A stretch of 64,000 bases of DNA from Chionis minor (GCA_013398295.1 VZSF01001210.1:93248-157247), one strand, 5' to 3'; positions 12,835 to 28,329 are shown, counted from the stretch's first letter. A program made the numbers and translations. The notes: generated by a model from the letters alone, not told the origin.

Positions 12835-15800
12835 CTAGAAGAAAAAGAGAGATACATGAATGCAATTTATTTTTTTTAATTATTAATGCTGTTGGAATGT
12901 ATTTTAAAAATAAATTCAAATGGAGGCTATTAAACCCATAACGCATCCATTCGGTGTAAGTTAAGGTCATGCTGTCTCCGGATATATCAGATTTAGTTCA
13001 ACTGGTGACAGTTCAAAGAATTGCTTGTTATGACAATATACAGACACTACCTGTATGTTTTGGTTAGAAAATAAAAACAAACAAACAAACCCACACCAAA
13101 ACCTATTCAAGAGCCACAATATTTTAATCAGAGCACTGACAAGACAGGAAATGTTTGCTCTATTCATCAGTGGTCCCCAAAGAAGGGAAAAGGACCTCAC
13201 AGGTAATGGGGGCACTTTACCCCGAAAGCTGGAGGGGAAGCAAATAACCCCTTCCCAATTTCTGCTGGCTCCCTCCAGGGCCGGCTGTCCTGTGCTCCCA
13301 CACTGGCTTCAACACACAGCCCGTGGTCTTGGGGGAGCAGAAGGGAACACCTCGACTTCAGCAGCACCAGAAAGCTGCCGGTCTGCTCAGCTCCCCCATG
13401 AGCCACAACCCCAAATGCTTTGTCAAACCAAGAGCCGGGTTCTAACTCAACTCATTCAACCTACCCATTCACCCAATTCAGCTTGTGCAAGCACAAAGGG
13501 AAAATAGTGAATATAAGCCTTATAAAGCCAGAAAACCCAGTTGGTTCACATGTAACAGCTTATGTATCCACTACGCTTCCCCTTAACATTTGCATAGGAG
13601 GGAAAAGCAGATTTGCACAAGAGATCTGTTAAAAGCTGTCACTGAGCCGTTCCTCCCCGTTACAGTTTTATATCGACATCCCAATGGAACAGCAAATACA
13701 GTCATGGGAAAAGTTTAGTGAAACTACTGAAATCGGTCTGCTTCTGGAATCAGTTGTCTAAAAAGAATAAAAATAATGAACTACAACAGATCACTAGATT
13801 AACGCTGTGATACTGTACAGCACAAAGGAATAACCAGAACCATAATTTCAGGAAAAAATAGACAAAGTATTTACAGGTCCATAAAACCAGTTCATACCAC
13901 TGCAGACTTAATAGATTCCAGCTCTTCCTGCTTTGGGTTGCCCTCACAACTCGAGATTAGACTAAACCCAGGTTTGCAGCTCTGTATTTTTTAAAAAGTC
14001 ATGAAGAGAAATACATTTTCAAAGTCTCCTTCCATCCTTTTTTCTAAGCGACTACCGTTGAAGCGGTTTTAAAAGCTTATTCCCCGATATTTTTAAATCT
14101 TGTTCTGGACAGGGCATTGCCTGCATAGCATCTCAGCAGACAGATTGCTCTGACAGCACCAGATGTCCCCGAGCTGCCAGACGAGCACAACGTCCCATTA
14201 TTTTTAAGAAGCAGGAGGCAAGGCACTAATTTTGGTAACCAACGATGTTTACAACATATACCAACAACTAACCGTTTGATACCGACACTGACAGTTAAAC
14301 ACACCGAAGCTGCACAGAGGCAGCTGCTTCTTTGCCGTCGAAGAATAAAATCGCTCGAGCGGCTCAGCCTGAGAGGGCGTAAGAAGTCAGGGCTCAGCAT
14401 CACCTGGCGTCGCTCAGCAGCACCCTTGCGGCAGGCCGAGCCCGAGACACTGCCTCGGCTTCCGCACACCGGGGACACGACACAATAAAGCACTCGCCAC
14501 GCTACTGAAAACACCTCTTTGCCCTCAAAAGCCTACACGCTGTCATACACCGAGGCAGAGCTTTGCCAGGTGCAAAGCAGGAACGTTCACCTAACCTGCA
14601 TTCAGCTTCCCACTTACGCCCACGCGCCAAGTGCCCACACTGCTGGCGAGCAAGAAAACTTAAAAAGCTGAAAGCTTAAAAAAAAAAAAACCACACCTAG
14701 GAAGAGGCTGCTCCATGCTAGCACACATAGAGCATTTCTAACGTTTTAAATCAGTCTGGTTTTAAATCAACAAGCTTCAAGGTGCAGAGGAAGGGTCCCA
14801 GCTCCTGCAGCGAAAGGCATGCCAGGCTGCAGCTCAAGACCCCCGGTGAGGTGACTGCAGGAAGGTGGAGGATGGCCACCTCCTCTTCCTCGCCCTACCT
14901 CCAACACTTACCGCTAAGTCCTGTGAAACCATTAACTATCTTTCTCTCCCAGTCACTCCCCCCCCTCCTTTTTTTTTTTTTGCTGGTCCAGCTTATGCCA
15001 CAGCCCAGATACACAGGGCAAGCTATGAAAAGCCCTTCAGCCCCACCAAGTAACATCCTACCCTCAACCAGGAGTTTCACTGGGTTATTCCCTCCCGATG
15101 AGCTCGGCGTGAATGCTTCCTACGTAAAAAGCCAAGAAAAATACACTGAAAGCCTTTACAGTTTGAGAAACACACCCAGGGCTCTGGAAAGCCCATTAGG
15201 TTTCTAGGTACGAGCTGTTTCTATATATTTAATGCTGTTGTGCCTCTTGAAGAAACAAAGTGCAGGAGGAGGCAACCATGAGAAGTTACATTAATTATAT
15301 TAGTAGGATAACGAAGGCAATTCATCTGAAAACACGTTAATATGATAGCTCACGAACTGGCCAGAAGTAATGGTCTATAAAACCACTTAGTATGAACTTT
15401 ATTGATGTTTATCTAAAAAGTATAGGTTGATATCAAATACACTGTTAGGTGTCAATGACTTGGGATATGATTTGCACATTGTAGTATGTTTATTCAATTA
15501 ACACTCATGAAGAACACAGGAACAGGCTACAGCTGACAAACACGCGTGAACGGCATGGGTTTAGGGGACAAAGGGACAACTGCCAGGGCCACTTCAGAGC
15601 GGGGCTGCACTCCTGCCACGAGAACGCTCAAATTCTCTGGAACATGTCTTGTCCCTGTGACTGCTTGAGTTCTTGCCTCATTGAATTCAAATATGGTAGC
15701 AGGCAGTAAAGCAAGTCAGAGGATACTGCAGGAGAGCACTTAATTGTTGGCTCTTCGAGTCACACGACGATTCCCACAACACCTGCAGTAAGTGCAACAT

Positions 15801-18800
15801 CTCCTACAGAAGGAGTACGTCCTCCGGAAGACGGACCCAACAGCAGGCCAGCCCAGGGCTGGTTTCAGACCGCTGGGATGACCCAGCTGAGACGGAAACA
15901 GATTGTCCGCGCCACAGACCTATCATGCACAGGACACGCAGCAGCACAGGCATTCCAAGCAGGAATTTCAAGGACAAAGCAGCACAGACCACGCAGCGGA
16001 AGAGAGCAAGCGTCACCAAATCTGTAGTGCTGGAATATATAGAAAGACACCACCGCACAAGGAGTTGCGGTGCCCAGCCTGTGGTTTCATAAGCAGCAGA
16101 AAAGCTGCTTAAAAACCAATGTTCATCCTCCCACATCCCTCTAGGAGCTCATTCCCATCTTCACATCACACCCCCTCTGTACTGGCACAGCTTTCCCCAC
16201 GGCTGAGCGATTAACCAGATGGGGAAGAACTGATTTGGCTGGAGGGAGAGAAATCCATTTTTACAGGGTGGGCTGAGATCCCCATCTGGTTCACCATGCC
16301 ACCACAGACACTGCCGCGAGCGGAACCGGCAATGGCGAGAGGAGTTGGCTACGTCAGCCGGCACTGCTGGCAAAGCCCTTCAAGTGGAAACACGGACCAA
16401 AGTTGGATGCCACAGCCGAGTTGAACCAGGTGCCACGGAAAACAGAGCATCAAGCGGAGCCTCTGCAGAAAGTGGGAACAACCCCCCAGCACATCTAATG
16501 CTCAATCACAAGAAGCGCAACCTTAAACCATGCTCACAGCCCAGCAGGTGAACTGTAAACCCTTCAGGTTATCACACCAGTCACGATGGCGTGCATCATT
16601 GTCGTAGATGGTTCAAGAGTAATGCAGTTTTATCTTAATGGGACTTAGTGCACTTGCAAGGGTTGGGGAAGAGTTTATAGAAGCCACTTTGAGTTCCTGT
16701 TCCAGTCAACAAGCAGCTCTGCAAGCAAGAGCCATCCTAGCCCAACTTGCCCCTGCTTCCTAGAAAGAATCGTGATCTCATCAACCACTAAAGCTTAGGA
16801 ACAGGTTTCCATTCTGCTTCACACTACTTCAAGCAAATGCTGCTGCAGTCCTACTGCTCCTTTCCCTGCCACGACCCTGCCTCGCTCGAATGGGCACCCA
16901 CGCTGGCACGCGCCTGACACAGTGAGCCACTTCAGGGAGACAAAAGGGTCTCGGAGTAAGCTAGGAACTACAAAACCTACCTTGTCCTGAAAGAGGAGGT
17001 GAGGCTGCACAGGGAAGAGGACAGGACTGCAGCAGCACTGAGATGAGCTCTGCCGCTGAACTGCAGGTCCCAGCCCTGCTCGGGAGAGGCGAGCGCACAG
17101 GCCGGAGCAGAAGGATGCAGTGAACTGCTGGGGCTGCATTTACATACCACGTGGAACGAACCCACCGGCCGTGAACGCACCGAAGGCGATACGTGTACAG
17201 TGCTCTTTCCAAAAGCCACAACTAAAGGTGGTAGCGTCTTCCAAAGACTGGTAATTCAAGGTTTTAAGAGTAACTTCAGATACCTACTTCCAGAATAGTG
17301 GCATGCAAATAATTTCTAGACTTTGGCAAGCATGGGAACGCAGCTCTGCGGCTTCTTTGCAGAATCCTCCTGAAGGCACCTAAGGCTTTTCGAAAAGCCC
17401 GTGAAGGAGTGCTATTTCAATAGGGAGCTCTGCACACCAACAGAATCTCGGAAAGGCCAAGTGCTCACGGTCCTGTTTTTCCAGGTTGCACTCCCACACA
17501 CACCCAAAGGCAGTGCTGGCTGGCTGTCAGGCACTACTGAGCTAGTACGTTCAACCTGCTCTGTACCAGGAGATCCTGCAGCCTCCCCACCTCTGGACCA
17601 GGGCAAAAACCTTTTGGTTACCCACCACCTTGTGCTACCTGAAGAGTCTTTTACATGCCATCTTCTAACAGTCTTCAGATTTTAACTATCCAGACAGGCT
17701 GCTATCTAAAAGCTTTTAGCTACACTCACCGTTCTCTTTTGGTTTTTCTTCGGGAAGATGGTATTCAAACACAGTGGTCTCACTAGCGCAGCGGGGGGCT
17801 CACCTGGGCCAAGCACAATAGACCGCACGCTGAATTCAAGCGTTACACTATCCAAAGAATCTAACAAAACAGTACGGTACAAGAACATTTTCTACCTGGG
17901 AAGACATTCTCCATTTTAATGCCCTTTCTGCTACCCACCTAGTTGTTCCCCATTTTGTGCAGCTGATTGTGCCCAGGCACAGTAATACGTACTTGATTGC
18001 ATTATTTTGTAGCTTCTTTCTTTCTCTCATATTTCTTTATGTAGTCACAGTCATTTTGAATGATAACCCTGTCCTCTACCTCACTTGCAGACTGCCTTTG
18101 GGTAGTCTGTGCAATGTAGTGAGAATGGCCCTTATTCCATCACCTGAGCCATGAGCGCGGAACATGGTGGGATTCACGACACAATGACCCAGCTTTATCT
18201 TTCAGCCAGAACGTGAATCAGGTTCCTTGTTCCCAAGGGAATCTTTTTGGTTTGGGTTGTTACCCAAGTACCTAATCCATCTGATAACCAGCAAGGATCC
18301 TTTACCCCTGCTGAACGTGGAGGACAAGACAGAGCAGATAAAGATACGTAGGAACTGGATCCAACATACACCCGTAACACAAAGCTTATGAACATTTTTG
18401 GTTTGAAAGAGGTTAAGGCACACAATATTAAACCCACCTCACATGCAGGGGTTTCATCGTGCCCCACTGACAGTTCAAAACTGGTTTCCATATAACTAAG
18501 AGTATTCAGAAAAACAGAAAAATGCTTCATTCTGTCCTTTTTCCCCTCAGTTTCCAAATGAATGCATCTGCCCCTTTCCACAAATAAATCATTACTCCTC
18601 TCAGCAGCTGAATAGCTGCCAGTCAAGGATGTTTGGTATATGTGATGCTTTTCAAGGAGGACTTAATCAGGTTTAAGTTGTTTTTATTTAACGCCAAGTA
18701 TACACAACTAACAGCATACAGATATCTTATGCTAACATAGTCTTCAACCTTAAATTTCATCTGCTCAGCTACCAAATCTCCTGCTCCGCCATAAATGCCA

Positions 18801-21800
18801 TGAATGTACTATATCCTTAGTAATCCTTACTATTACAATTTCACAACCTGAAATATGAATACAAACTCAGATGTTGCATCAACTATATTCTCTGATTATC
18901 AAAACATTTCAACCATTTGAGTGCATTCAACTTTGCTACACCTTCACCCCCGCCCCCCCCCAGACTGTAGTAACCAGACAAGTAAAAAGAAGAAATTCTG
19001 GTTCAGATGAGCCTATTTCTCACCAGTACCATTCCAGCTCCAGCTCCCATAATCTGTTTTCATGGGGTTTCTTTTTCCCCTCTCTGTTGCTCCTGTGGAG
19101 AAGGCTTACAGAGGCATATGAAACCACTCATCAGAAAGCCTTGCACAGCCAGTAACAAACAAATTGGAACAGGCTGCCCAGGGAGGTGGTGGAATCGCCG
19201 TCCCTGGAGGTATTTAAAAGCCAGGCGGACGTGGTGCTGAGGGACGTGGTTTAGGGGTGGTTTTGGCATAGGTTTATGGTCGGACTCGATGATCTTGAAG
19301 GTCTCTTCCAACCCAAGTGATTCTATGATTCTATGAAACGCTTCCCTATTACTCCCTTTGTTTAGCAAATCTTTAGACCTTGCTACCCAGTTAAGAGATG
19401 CAACCTAATCTGCTGTCCCTACAAAAAAAAAAAACCAATGACATTTATAACTCTGTTTTCTCTTCTACATGGGTGTTATCTCCTACCTGCTGCCTTGTTA
19501 GCAGAGCCAGCAGCATGCCACAGAGAGCCCGACACCTTTTCCCCTCCAGAAGCACATATACTGTGCACCCTCACATGAAAGCAGGAATGGAGCATATCAC
19601 TAGATTAAGATGCGACACACTTGCCAAAGCAGTATGTGCCGTCTCCTAACAGCTTCTCAACCGCTCTAACACTGTGGGTTCAAGTAACTTATTTTCATTC
19701 CAGAAACAGGAATGCACTCCGTAACAACAGGCTTTCACACCTTCATTTTGGTCTGGCTGCCATGAAGAGGCTTGAAGGCACGCTCTGCTCAGGCAGCCTC
19801 ATCGTGGCGTTCCCGGGACCACCACAGTGATTCCACAACTACAAATAAACCGTGTGCCGGAGACACCAGTGCTAACAGCAGCCTCTTGCCTTCAGTTACA
19901 CCAGTGCCAGGCTCTGACCATTTTATTTTTGCCAGGACTGTTTTGCCTCAAAGGAGCTAGAAAGGAGGTGTATGGCAAGCCAAATCACAGCAAGCACAGG
20001 CAATTAGTGGCTTATTTACGTCACGCTAGGGCTCCAGTTCATGGATGACATCCTAAAAGAATGCAAGAACCAAACTCATGCTTATACCCATTTAACTGTC
20101 CAGATGGATATCCCGGTATGTCCTAACAAGGGTCCAATTTATTTCTGCACAGTTTTCAAAACTCAAGCAGGATTCCAACTACATAAAGAAAACTGATGGG
20201 GTATGAAGACACTGCTTTAGAAGACACGCGTGCTTTTTCTAAGGAAAAGAACCCCCACAACCAAACCAACAACTACACCAAATAATGAAAAAAACCCAAC
20301 CAAACAACAACAACAAAAGACTCTCATCTATAACTAAGATTAATTTTAACATTCTAGCTGCAAAAACTTTAAATTTGTGAAAGGGAGAGGATATGTCATG
20401 AGCAGTAAGCTATAACTATTAATAATAAATCCACTCACTCTGTCTTCACAATAATGTTGATGCATTTTATGCTGAATACCAGCAACATTAACACCAGGAA
20501 AGAGAACTTCCAACTTCAGAACAAGTGATCACTAGGTTTTTTAGCTGCTGTGTTTCAGCTGTCTGCTTTTTGGATCAGGACTGCGACATTCTGGCTATCC
20601 AGAAGGGCAACATACTTGCATTTTAAGGGAAAAGCAACAACTTTCAACTAACTTATCCCTGCAGGGAAGAGAACTTCAAACTCCCAAGCCACAGTCCTCC
20701 TTTAGCCACGTTTCTCACGTTTAAGCCTCTACAAACAGCACTTTCAAACAGAAAAAGGGGACTCAGCCTGGAGAAAGAGACAGTAGATCCCAGATGAAAC
20801 CTGTGTGTCTGCTGGACCACTTTGATCCAGCTACTGAGAGCCCTTCCAACCCCAAGGAGTATTTTCCCCACCCTTGAGGTGGAAAACTGCGTCAAGTTTC
20901 CCTAAAATCATTAGGAAAGAACGGAAGAACAGCTTACCGCCGCTCTCAGAACCACAGTATGCATTTCAGACCCTAGGGACACACCGTCAGTGAAGACATA
21001 ATAACTAGACTGTGGCTACAGAGCGTGGCTTTTCAAACCCCAAACTATGCTAGTACAGGTTCCAATTACCAACCTTTACTTAGCAATGAATACAAAAAGG
21101 GGCAACCTTTTAACAAATTAATTTTTGCCACAAGTATTCTTCAAATACGAAAAAGTTTGTTATAAATTAGCCCACTTTATCAGTTGGCACAAGAATTTGC
21201 CACTGCTGCAAAATTAATTCTTGCTTAGCTTGCAAAAAAACACTGATGGCTGGCAATAAAAGGAAAAGAAAACCTGGGTATTTTTGTTCTGATCTTCTTC
21301 AGTGCTCAATCTGCAATAAAAAGTGCCATTTAAGCTATAGAGTCAGAAATAACCAGAATCTGACCCCACTCAAACCGCATTTTCATTCCTAAATTGATGT
21401 TGTTATGCAATACCCTTCAGTGCTTTTAGCTGACCACATCTTCTAAATCTAGACCTTCATTAACAATTTTAAAACAGGCAGAAGTATACAAGTACTGGAG
21501 TCGTTTGAGCTGACACGCGTGTTTGGAGAAAGTGAGACTCCTATAATTAGAGGTTTGATAAGAGACAATTTGCTTAAACATGGAGGAAATGGAAAGCCTT
21601 GCATTAACAGAGACTAAGTACCGTATTCTTTCTCAATTGCATGCCCAGCATAGTAGCGACTAAAGACTACATAACCAAAATTCATAGCGTTACAAGAGAG
21701 AAGTTTTCCATAGTTTTTTCCTTTACCAAAAGGTAATAAAAGAAGAGCACCCACTGAAGCAAAGGAGAACATGAGCATAAAGGTTCTTCAAAGTAAAATG

Positions 21801-24800
21801 TTTTCCAAAGTTTTTCTAGAAGAAGTTGTTTAGAATTCCTTTTTCAGTCCTTCGCTTTGATTCAGGAACACTGTCGGTCTTATCTAAAAATTACAAAGCA
21901 ACTATTTTTTAAAGAAAAAAGAAATAACAAAGCCTAAAAGTGTTAAAGCTGAGATTTTCACTTTATGCTCACGGCAACCTTCAACAACATCTCTTAGCTG
22001 TAAACAATGAATTAGTTTCACGGGAAGAAGAATTGCACCATCACTGCACGCCCCCAGACAACTCTCAACTTGCTGCTCCACCAACACATGCTGCGAATTA
22101 AGGAGAGGAAAAAACCCACAAAAACAAACCCCAGGAAGAAGAGCAAACATCAATGTAATGCACAAGCGTTGTTTGGATAAGTTAAACATCTTCTAAATGA
22201 CTGCAATTATCTGGAAGAATAGGTAAGGTAGGATGTCTCCTCGACCCACAAACTGTCAACGAGGCTGCAGACACTGAGAACACAGAGGGCGCTGACTGCT
22301 GAGAACTTCCCAGTTTCTCCAGAAGAGCAAAGCGAGTAATAATAAAAACATACTGGTGCGATGAATTGTTGGATGCTTCCCAGAGTTACCTACAGAGCCA
22401 TAAAACCACCTTCTGTCCAAGTACATACTCGCTAAGGCTGCACAGTGGTGCAGAAGAATCAGAGCGAACAGCGATCCGCCTGGACAGGAATCCTTTGGAG
22501 TCACTGCCTTCGCATACGGATGACCAATTAAAGCAACTTTGTTTAAAAAAAAAAAACAAAACAAAAACCAACACAAAACCAAATGTCACTGACCCACCCA
22601 CATTTCACAAAAGCAACAGGAAGGAACCGGAAGGTTTGAGAGGAAGGAGTCATTGCTTGGCTGGTCTTGCTGGAAAAGGGATTTTAAGCTAGTAACAGCC
22701 ATTTACTGAGTGGAAACCCAATTATATCTGATTAAAGCCACATTTTCTCTCTCCACCCCTTCTCACCCCCAGGAACAGGAAACAAGACAAAGCTACCGAA
22801 CAAAAAACAGATGAGCTAAGAAATCCCGTTCAGTTGGCCCTGCACCAGCGCTTTGCCTCTGGTTCTGCTGAACACTGCGTCTTTCACCGATAACCATCGA
22901 CTTTTCCCTAGGTCCACGACAATATTCTGGTAAACATAATCAAATTATCTTAACCAATTCTTGCAAACTAAGTAAAACAGCTTAAAACACCTGATGCTAA
23001 AGTACTGATGCATACGGATCAGAAATTAATTTCTTTTTCTTGAGGCTATAAGCTTTAAGCCCTGCACAACTAATTTGCATTATTCCGTTTTGCTACAAAT
23101 AAATTTTTAGGGGTTTTGTGTTGGGTTCTTTTGTTTGTTTTGCTATCGTTTATTGCATGTTATGGCATTATTTTTTCCTCCCGGCTAGGGGAGGGGAAAA
23201 AACCCTCCCACACTATCGTATTGCATCGTCACTGTAGCAGCACAAAGTAAGAGTATTGTGACTGCTCCCCCAGCAGCAGAAGTACCATGGAGTAACAAAT
23301 TTCCTAAGAGCCTTCCCCACATGTCTGCTTTCAGGATGCATTGTTTAATGTTAGTTAGGAAACAAGCTTCCAGCTGTAACAGCAGTGGTTTGTAATTAAA
23401 CGCATCTTCCAAAAAAGTGGAAGTGGCAGTAACTACAAAGCCATACTTTGTACCGAAATTTAAACCACTCCAGAGCTTTTCATACAGCCAAACCAGACCC
23501 ATGCTTTTCACCCGCTAAAAAAAAAAAAAACGTGTCATGTCTTTCATTTTACTTGTACCTTGTGTGAAGCCTTTCAATTCTCTTCAATTCCATTTCAGAA
23601 GCGAGCTTCTAAATTTAAAAGAAATTAAGTCACTGAGCTGAGCCCGCTGGATACAACGAAGGGACAGACGGTCTGCACCTGCAGACGAGCCCGCCAGCGC
23701 TGGGCACTGGCCACGAGAGCCGCTGGACAAATCTGCGGAACAGAACTCAGCCCGGGCTCCAAGTCCTGGCTCAGCCAGCTCCTGCACTGCAGGAGCCTGG
23801 CACGGCACCTTGGGGAAGCAGCACTGCTCAACTGCCCTTCTCTCATTTATTGCTTGTTTTTATTGCCTGCCTGTTGCTTTCGCTTTAGGGATGCCTTTAA
23901 ACACCGCCACCGCCCAAGAAAAAGGTGGGGGGGAGAATACAGGGAAGAGAAGCCAAATGATTACGAGGCCAATAAAAATAATAGCGGCAAGGGTCAAAAA
24001 TTATGACCAGGGAAACAGAGGGGGACACCGGACACCGCCCAAGAGCGTCCGTCGCTCCTCAAAGGCACCAAAGGAGCCAGAGGATATTGCTCTGTGGGAC
24101 AAGCCGTGGGAACAGGAACGAACCCCACAGTTCCTGCCTTACTCCTTCCTTCTGGTGGTGTTAACAGCCAGCTTGGCCACGGCCAGGCAAAGCGCTTGTA
24201 ATTTAGGACCTCAGACAAGGGCTAGACTAATAAAAAGTTGATGGGACCAGTAAAACCAAAAACCTGATGACAAGGGTCACGGAGACAGGACACTAGACAG
24301 GACACTAAGCTGGACAGACCTCTCAGCTACGCTAATCAGATCACATCAAGTCCCCGCTCACGACTTCCCGCTCACTGGCGTGACTTCTCATTCTTTAAAT
24401 GAATAAGTAATGTAAGTCTGACGATGCTCAGACTCTGAAACACCTGGACACCAGGTACTGGCTGAAATTAACTTCATGCTAAATTGTACACGAAGCTTGT
24501 ACAGGACTTGTCACTTGCACACATGTCCACAGTCCGTCATGAATTATCCAAGACCTTGAGCAACCCTTCAACACTAAGCAACAAGACTTGTTAAGTCTTT
24601 AAGTCATGCTAAAGGAAATTAGTTTTACAAGTATACGTTACAAGGACATACTTGCAAGAAAGTGGGTAAAGAACAGGCAGCTTGTACATCTTGATGAGCT
24701 GCGTGTACACAGAGGAACACCCACTCGCACCTTCTTGCTTGTCACTCAGCACACCACCAGTTCTGTCCTCTGCTATTCAACAACGCTGGTTTTGAATTTG

Positions 24801-27800
24801 TTATTCTAGTCAATCAAAAAAAAAAAAATTACCTATCTACAGTTTCAGCTGAAGATCTCAAGAGCACTTTGCAAAGATGAATACTGACCTGCCCGGTGTT
24901 ATACAGGTTAAACACTGTTTTATAGGCATACAGCTCAGCCTTGTTTACATGAAAAATTAAACTGACCCTTTCAGCTATGTAAAGCTACACTGCTAGCTCA
25001 GCCCTTCTGCAGACCACTTAGGTGCATCTTCTGGGCTGTGCTTGTATCATCTGGAAAAAAAAAAAAAAAGATATGGAAAGAAGAATCTCCCTCCCTTAAA
25101 GCCTTAGATATGCACAGATATCGCCTATAAAAGTACACAAAACAATGCAGCGACTGCAAACTCCCTGAATCCTTAGGGGAGTGGGAAAGGTTGTAGAAGG
25201 GGGAGGGGGAAAAAAGAAAAAAGTCATGCATGCCATCAAGACCACTTGCTCCTGTCAGCATTAGTTCTTACTGTCTTCTTATTAGCTGAAAAGAAGCAAG
25301 TTTAGTATTTACCTAAATGCCCTCTTGATCTTGTGCTGACCAACAGAAGTGTCTGGCCTACGCTCTCTCCTTATTTCCTTCAGTTAATCTCCAGGAGAAG
25401 AAAAATTTAAAAAAAAAAAAAAATCTTTTTCTGCTGATCCTTCATCAGCTATCCAAAAGCTCACCAGTTTCAGTCTCTTAAAGTAGCTGTTGAAGGCTAC
25501 TCCAAACAAGGTGCACTAACAGGCTCGCAGCCTCTTCTAAGAGCTCATTTGCTCCCCGACATCAGCTCCAGACAGAAATTCTTCTGAAGTATATAGAGCC
25601 ATACACACATCTGTTCCCTAACAGGGCACAGACAGCTTAGAAAACTGCATGTTGTTTGGCAAAAAGGCACGCTGTGAGCTTCAGTTGCGTCTCATAGTAC
25701 CAAAAGTGAAATCCTACCTGCCACACCGCTGCTAGCTCCTTAGCTTATTTGCTCGCAGCCCCCTCACTGCCTCGGAAACACTACACGAGTTTAACGCACT
25801 CTTAGATTGTACATCAAGACTCTTCCCTCCTCGCGTCAGTCACCAGATCAACACAGATCTACTGGGTAACTGACTGTCATCCAGCTTGGTTTCATGTTCT
25901 TAGTACTGTTCCACTCTCCACCTCGGTAACTGTTATCCCTTTAGCTACAGCCGGCCTCAAATCGGCCTTTTCCACCCATAAATGCCTGACAGTAAAGCCT
26001 TTCTAAAGAGATTCTTAATGATTAATCAAGTAGATGCCTTGTAAATTAGAAAAATTGTAACAGAAGGGAACGTCAATAGATTGGGGGAGAATTTCCCTTT
26101 GCAAACTCCATTAGTTCGAAACTGCGTATTTAATAATTTGTATCATTTATAAAGCATTGGATGTTACTCCTCTCTGATTCCACCAGAGCTATTTATAAAC
26201 GGGTCAAAGGACAGCAGATGTTTTCCATAGTACTTCTAGGACTAAAGAACAAAAACATGTAATCGTGTTTAGAGAAAAGGTAGCTGGCTCTTTAAATTAA
26301 AAAAAGTCAAGGAGGAATTATGAATCATATCTAAGTATCAGATTTGCCAACAGAAGAGTCTACACTAACCCACTGCACACCAGAAACCGGAGTTAACACC
26401 CATTCTCACGCTGACTGGGAGATAATGAGCCTCCGTCATTCCAGGAGAAAGATCCCACTTACAGCTGCAGTGACTGCATTCTTCCTGGGATTCCTTTACC
26501 TCAATAAACCTATTTGCACCCAGTTCCGCACAGCAGGTCACTCTCAACGCTTGTCTTTTCGGCTTAGCTCCTCCAGCAAGGGTGCTGGTATACAATTTTG
26601 TGGGTAGGTTCTATTTTAAGTCTCCTAGGCTGGGTTAAAATAGTACGGAGTTAAAAGTAGTAATTATCAAACATCTGCACTTTCTCTAAAACTGCAACTC
26701 TGTTTAGCCAACGCATGTGCTATAAACTCACTGAATAGTGCTCTTCCAGATTAGCTATAAAACTAAATTAGGGTGAATTCCCAGAGTAGTAAAGGATCCA
26801 AAATTCTCAAGGTTATATACATTAAAGTTCCACAGCACAGGAATGTGAGGGATTTCCAGTTCAGGCAGTACGACAGTAGAAAACAACAACAGGCATTCAT
26901 CAGCCTGTTGGCTGACTGTCACAATATGGCACTGTCCTAACAAAATAACACTCAGTCCTCTTTTGTTCATCGAGTTTCCTTCAGCATCCAGCAAAGCCAA
27001 GAGATGCCGGTAAAACTGAATACAGCAAGTCCTTTAATACAAATATCATGACCATGTAGGTACTCACTCCAGACTAGCCTTACTGTCCACCTATGATAAG
27101 TAGACCAGTTTTGCCGCTAAATATTTTTGGGAGCTTTCTCTGCAGGAGCAAGGTCATTTAGAAATCAAACAGTAACAGTACATATAATTTCAAGGCAGGG
27201 CTGAAGCCCTGCTAAATTGTATTTCCAGCTCAAACAGTTCTACTAATGTGGATTCCATTGCAAGATCAGGTTCTCGATCTTACAGCTGCAGAGGGAAGAT
27301 ATTCATGCTACTGAAAAAAACCACAGATTACTTTTCTATTACGTCTTTCAGCTAATTGTATCAGACCAATGGAAGCCCTTTGAAGAAGCTGCACATTAAC
27401 ATCTGCCATTAAATATGTCAGCACAGAAATGCTGATGTTTCACAAAGCCTGAAAATTCATTGTGAGGTAAATACTTACGTCGGTATTTTAAATCATCAGT
27501 TTGGGCACGGGATTCCTAATCCCTGCCCACTGTGCTCCCCCCTGCCACCTTGCATAAACTTTTAATCTCGGATGCAGAGGCCTATTATTAGAGCTGGCTG
27601 AAAAAAAAGAAAAAAAAAAACAAAGACCAAAGGCATGTTGTTTATTATGGAAAAGGTTAGGGTAAAGTCTTTTTAAAAGAAGAACTAATAAGCTTTTGTC
27701 TGTTCCTCCTGAGAAAAGTCAAAAAACATCTCCTTGATGTTTCAAAAACTGTTCCTCTGTAAATAAATTTAAAAAAACAGCTAGTGACTCAACATAAAAC

Positions 27801-28329
27801 TATGGCCTTTTTAAACAAAAAGTTTCAATTCAGCAGGGAGAAACAAGTCCTACTAAGCACTTAACGTGGCCTTAGCACTCCAAGACAGACCAAAGGGTAC
27901 CTAAAAAACTGCACATATTGTAAACTAAGCTCAGCTTCACCTCCATTTACATGCAAACCTGCCTACAAACCAAGCCAGGAGCTGAAAAATAACAAACCAC
28001 AGCCTTTAGCTGGGCTTCAAAGTACTCTTCTACGGCCGGTGTAGCCTGCAGGACTGAGGATGTGTGTTAGCACAAGAGTGCAGCTAACAGAGCTTCTCCC
28101 ACCTGCCCTGCTTCCCCACTCGCAGTGCGGAAGGGGAAAAAACGCAGGAAACAAGAACTCAAGCGCCAAGAATACCTTTCACACAACCCCCATCGCAAAA
28201 AAACCACAAAAGACAAAGGGGGGAAAAAGAAAAGGGGGGGAGGAGGGGGCAGCAAAGAGCTCCCAGCTTAGTTCAACACAGATAACCCAGACATGCCTTG
28301 AGTCATAACTCCGAAAGCTGGAAGGAGGA
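12835..28329 (-). other. CTNNA1: CTNNA1 first intron (right boundary not resolved)
   Basis: This long AT-rich stretch lies between the start-codon exon and the CpG-rich region. It contains one short CR1 (19164-19336), C-rich runs near 18950-18961, A-rich tracts (14679-14690, 19422-19434, 22542-22561, 24815-24828, 25053-25069, 25409-25423, 27600-27620) and no credible coding exon. The stretch at 15220-15540 and that at 26040-26300 are AT-rich, free of repeats and could be intronic regulatory elements, but nothing in the sequence alone proves it. Several minus-strand GT donors fit an alternative first exon, for example GAC|GTAAGT near 27478, so the true 5' boundary needs transcript data. Confidence 0.7.
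19164..19336 (+). mobile_element. CR1 LINE 3' end fragment in CTNNA1 intron 1
   Basis: This fragment reads on the plus strand from TTGGAACAGGCTGCCCAGGG through GGTTTATGGTCGGACTCGAT to the terminal tandem GATTCTAT octamers. It is only the last ~170 bp of the element, closely similar to the 3' ends at 2145 (minus) and 41127 (plus), hence the same CR1 subfamily. It lies antisense to CTNNA1, opposite to the intron 4 copy. Confidence 0.95.
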
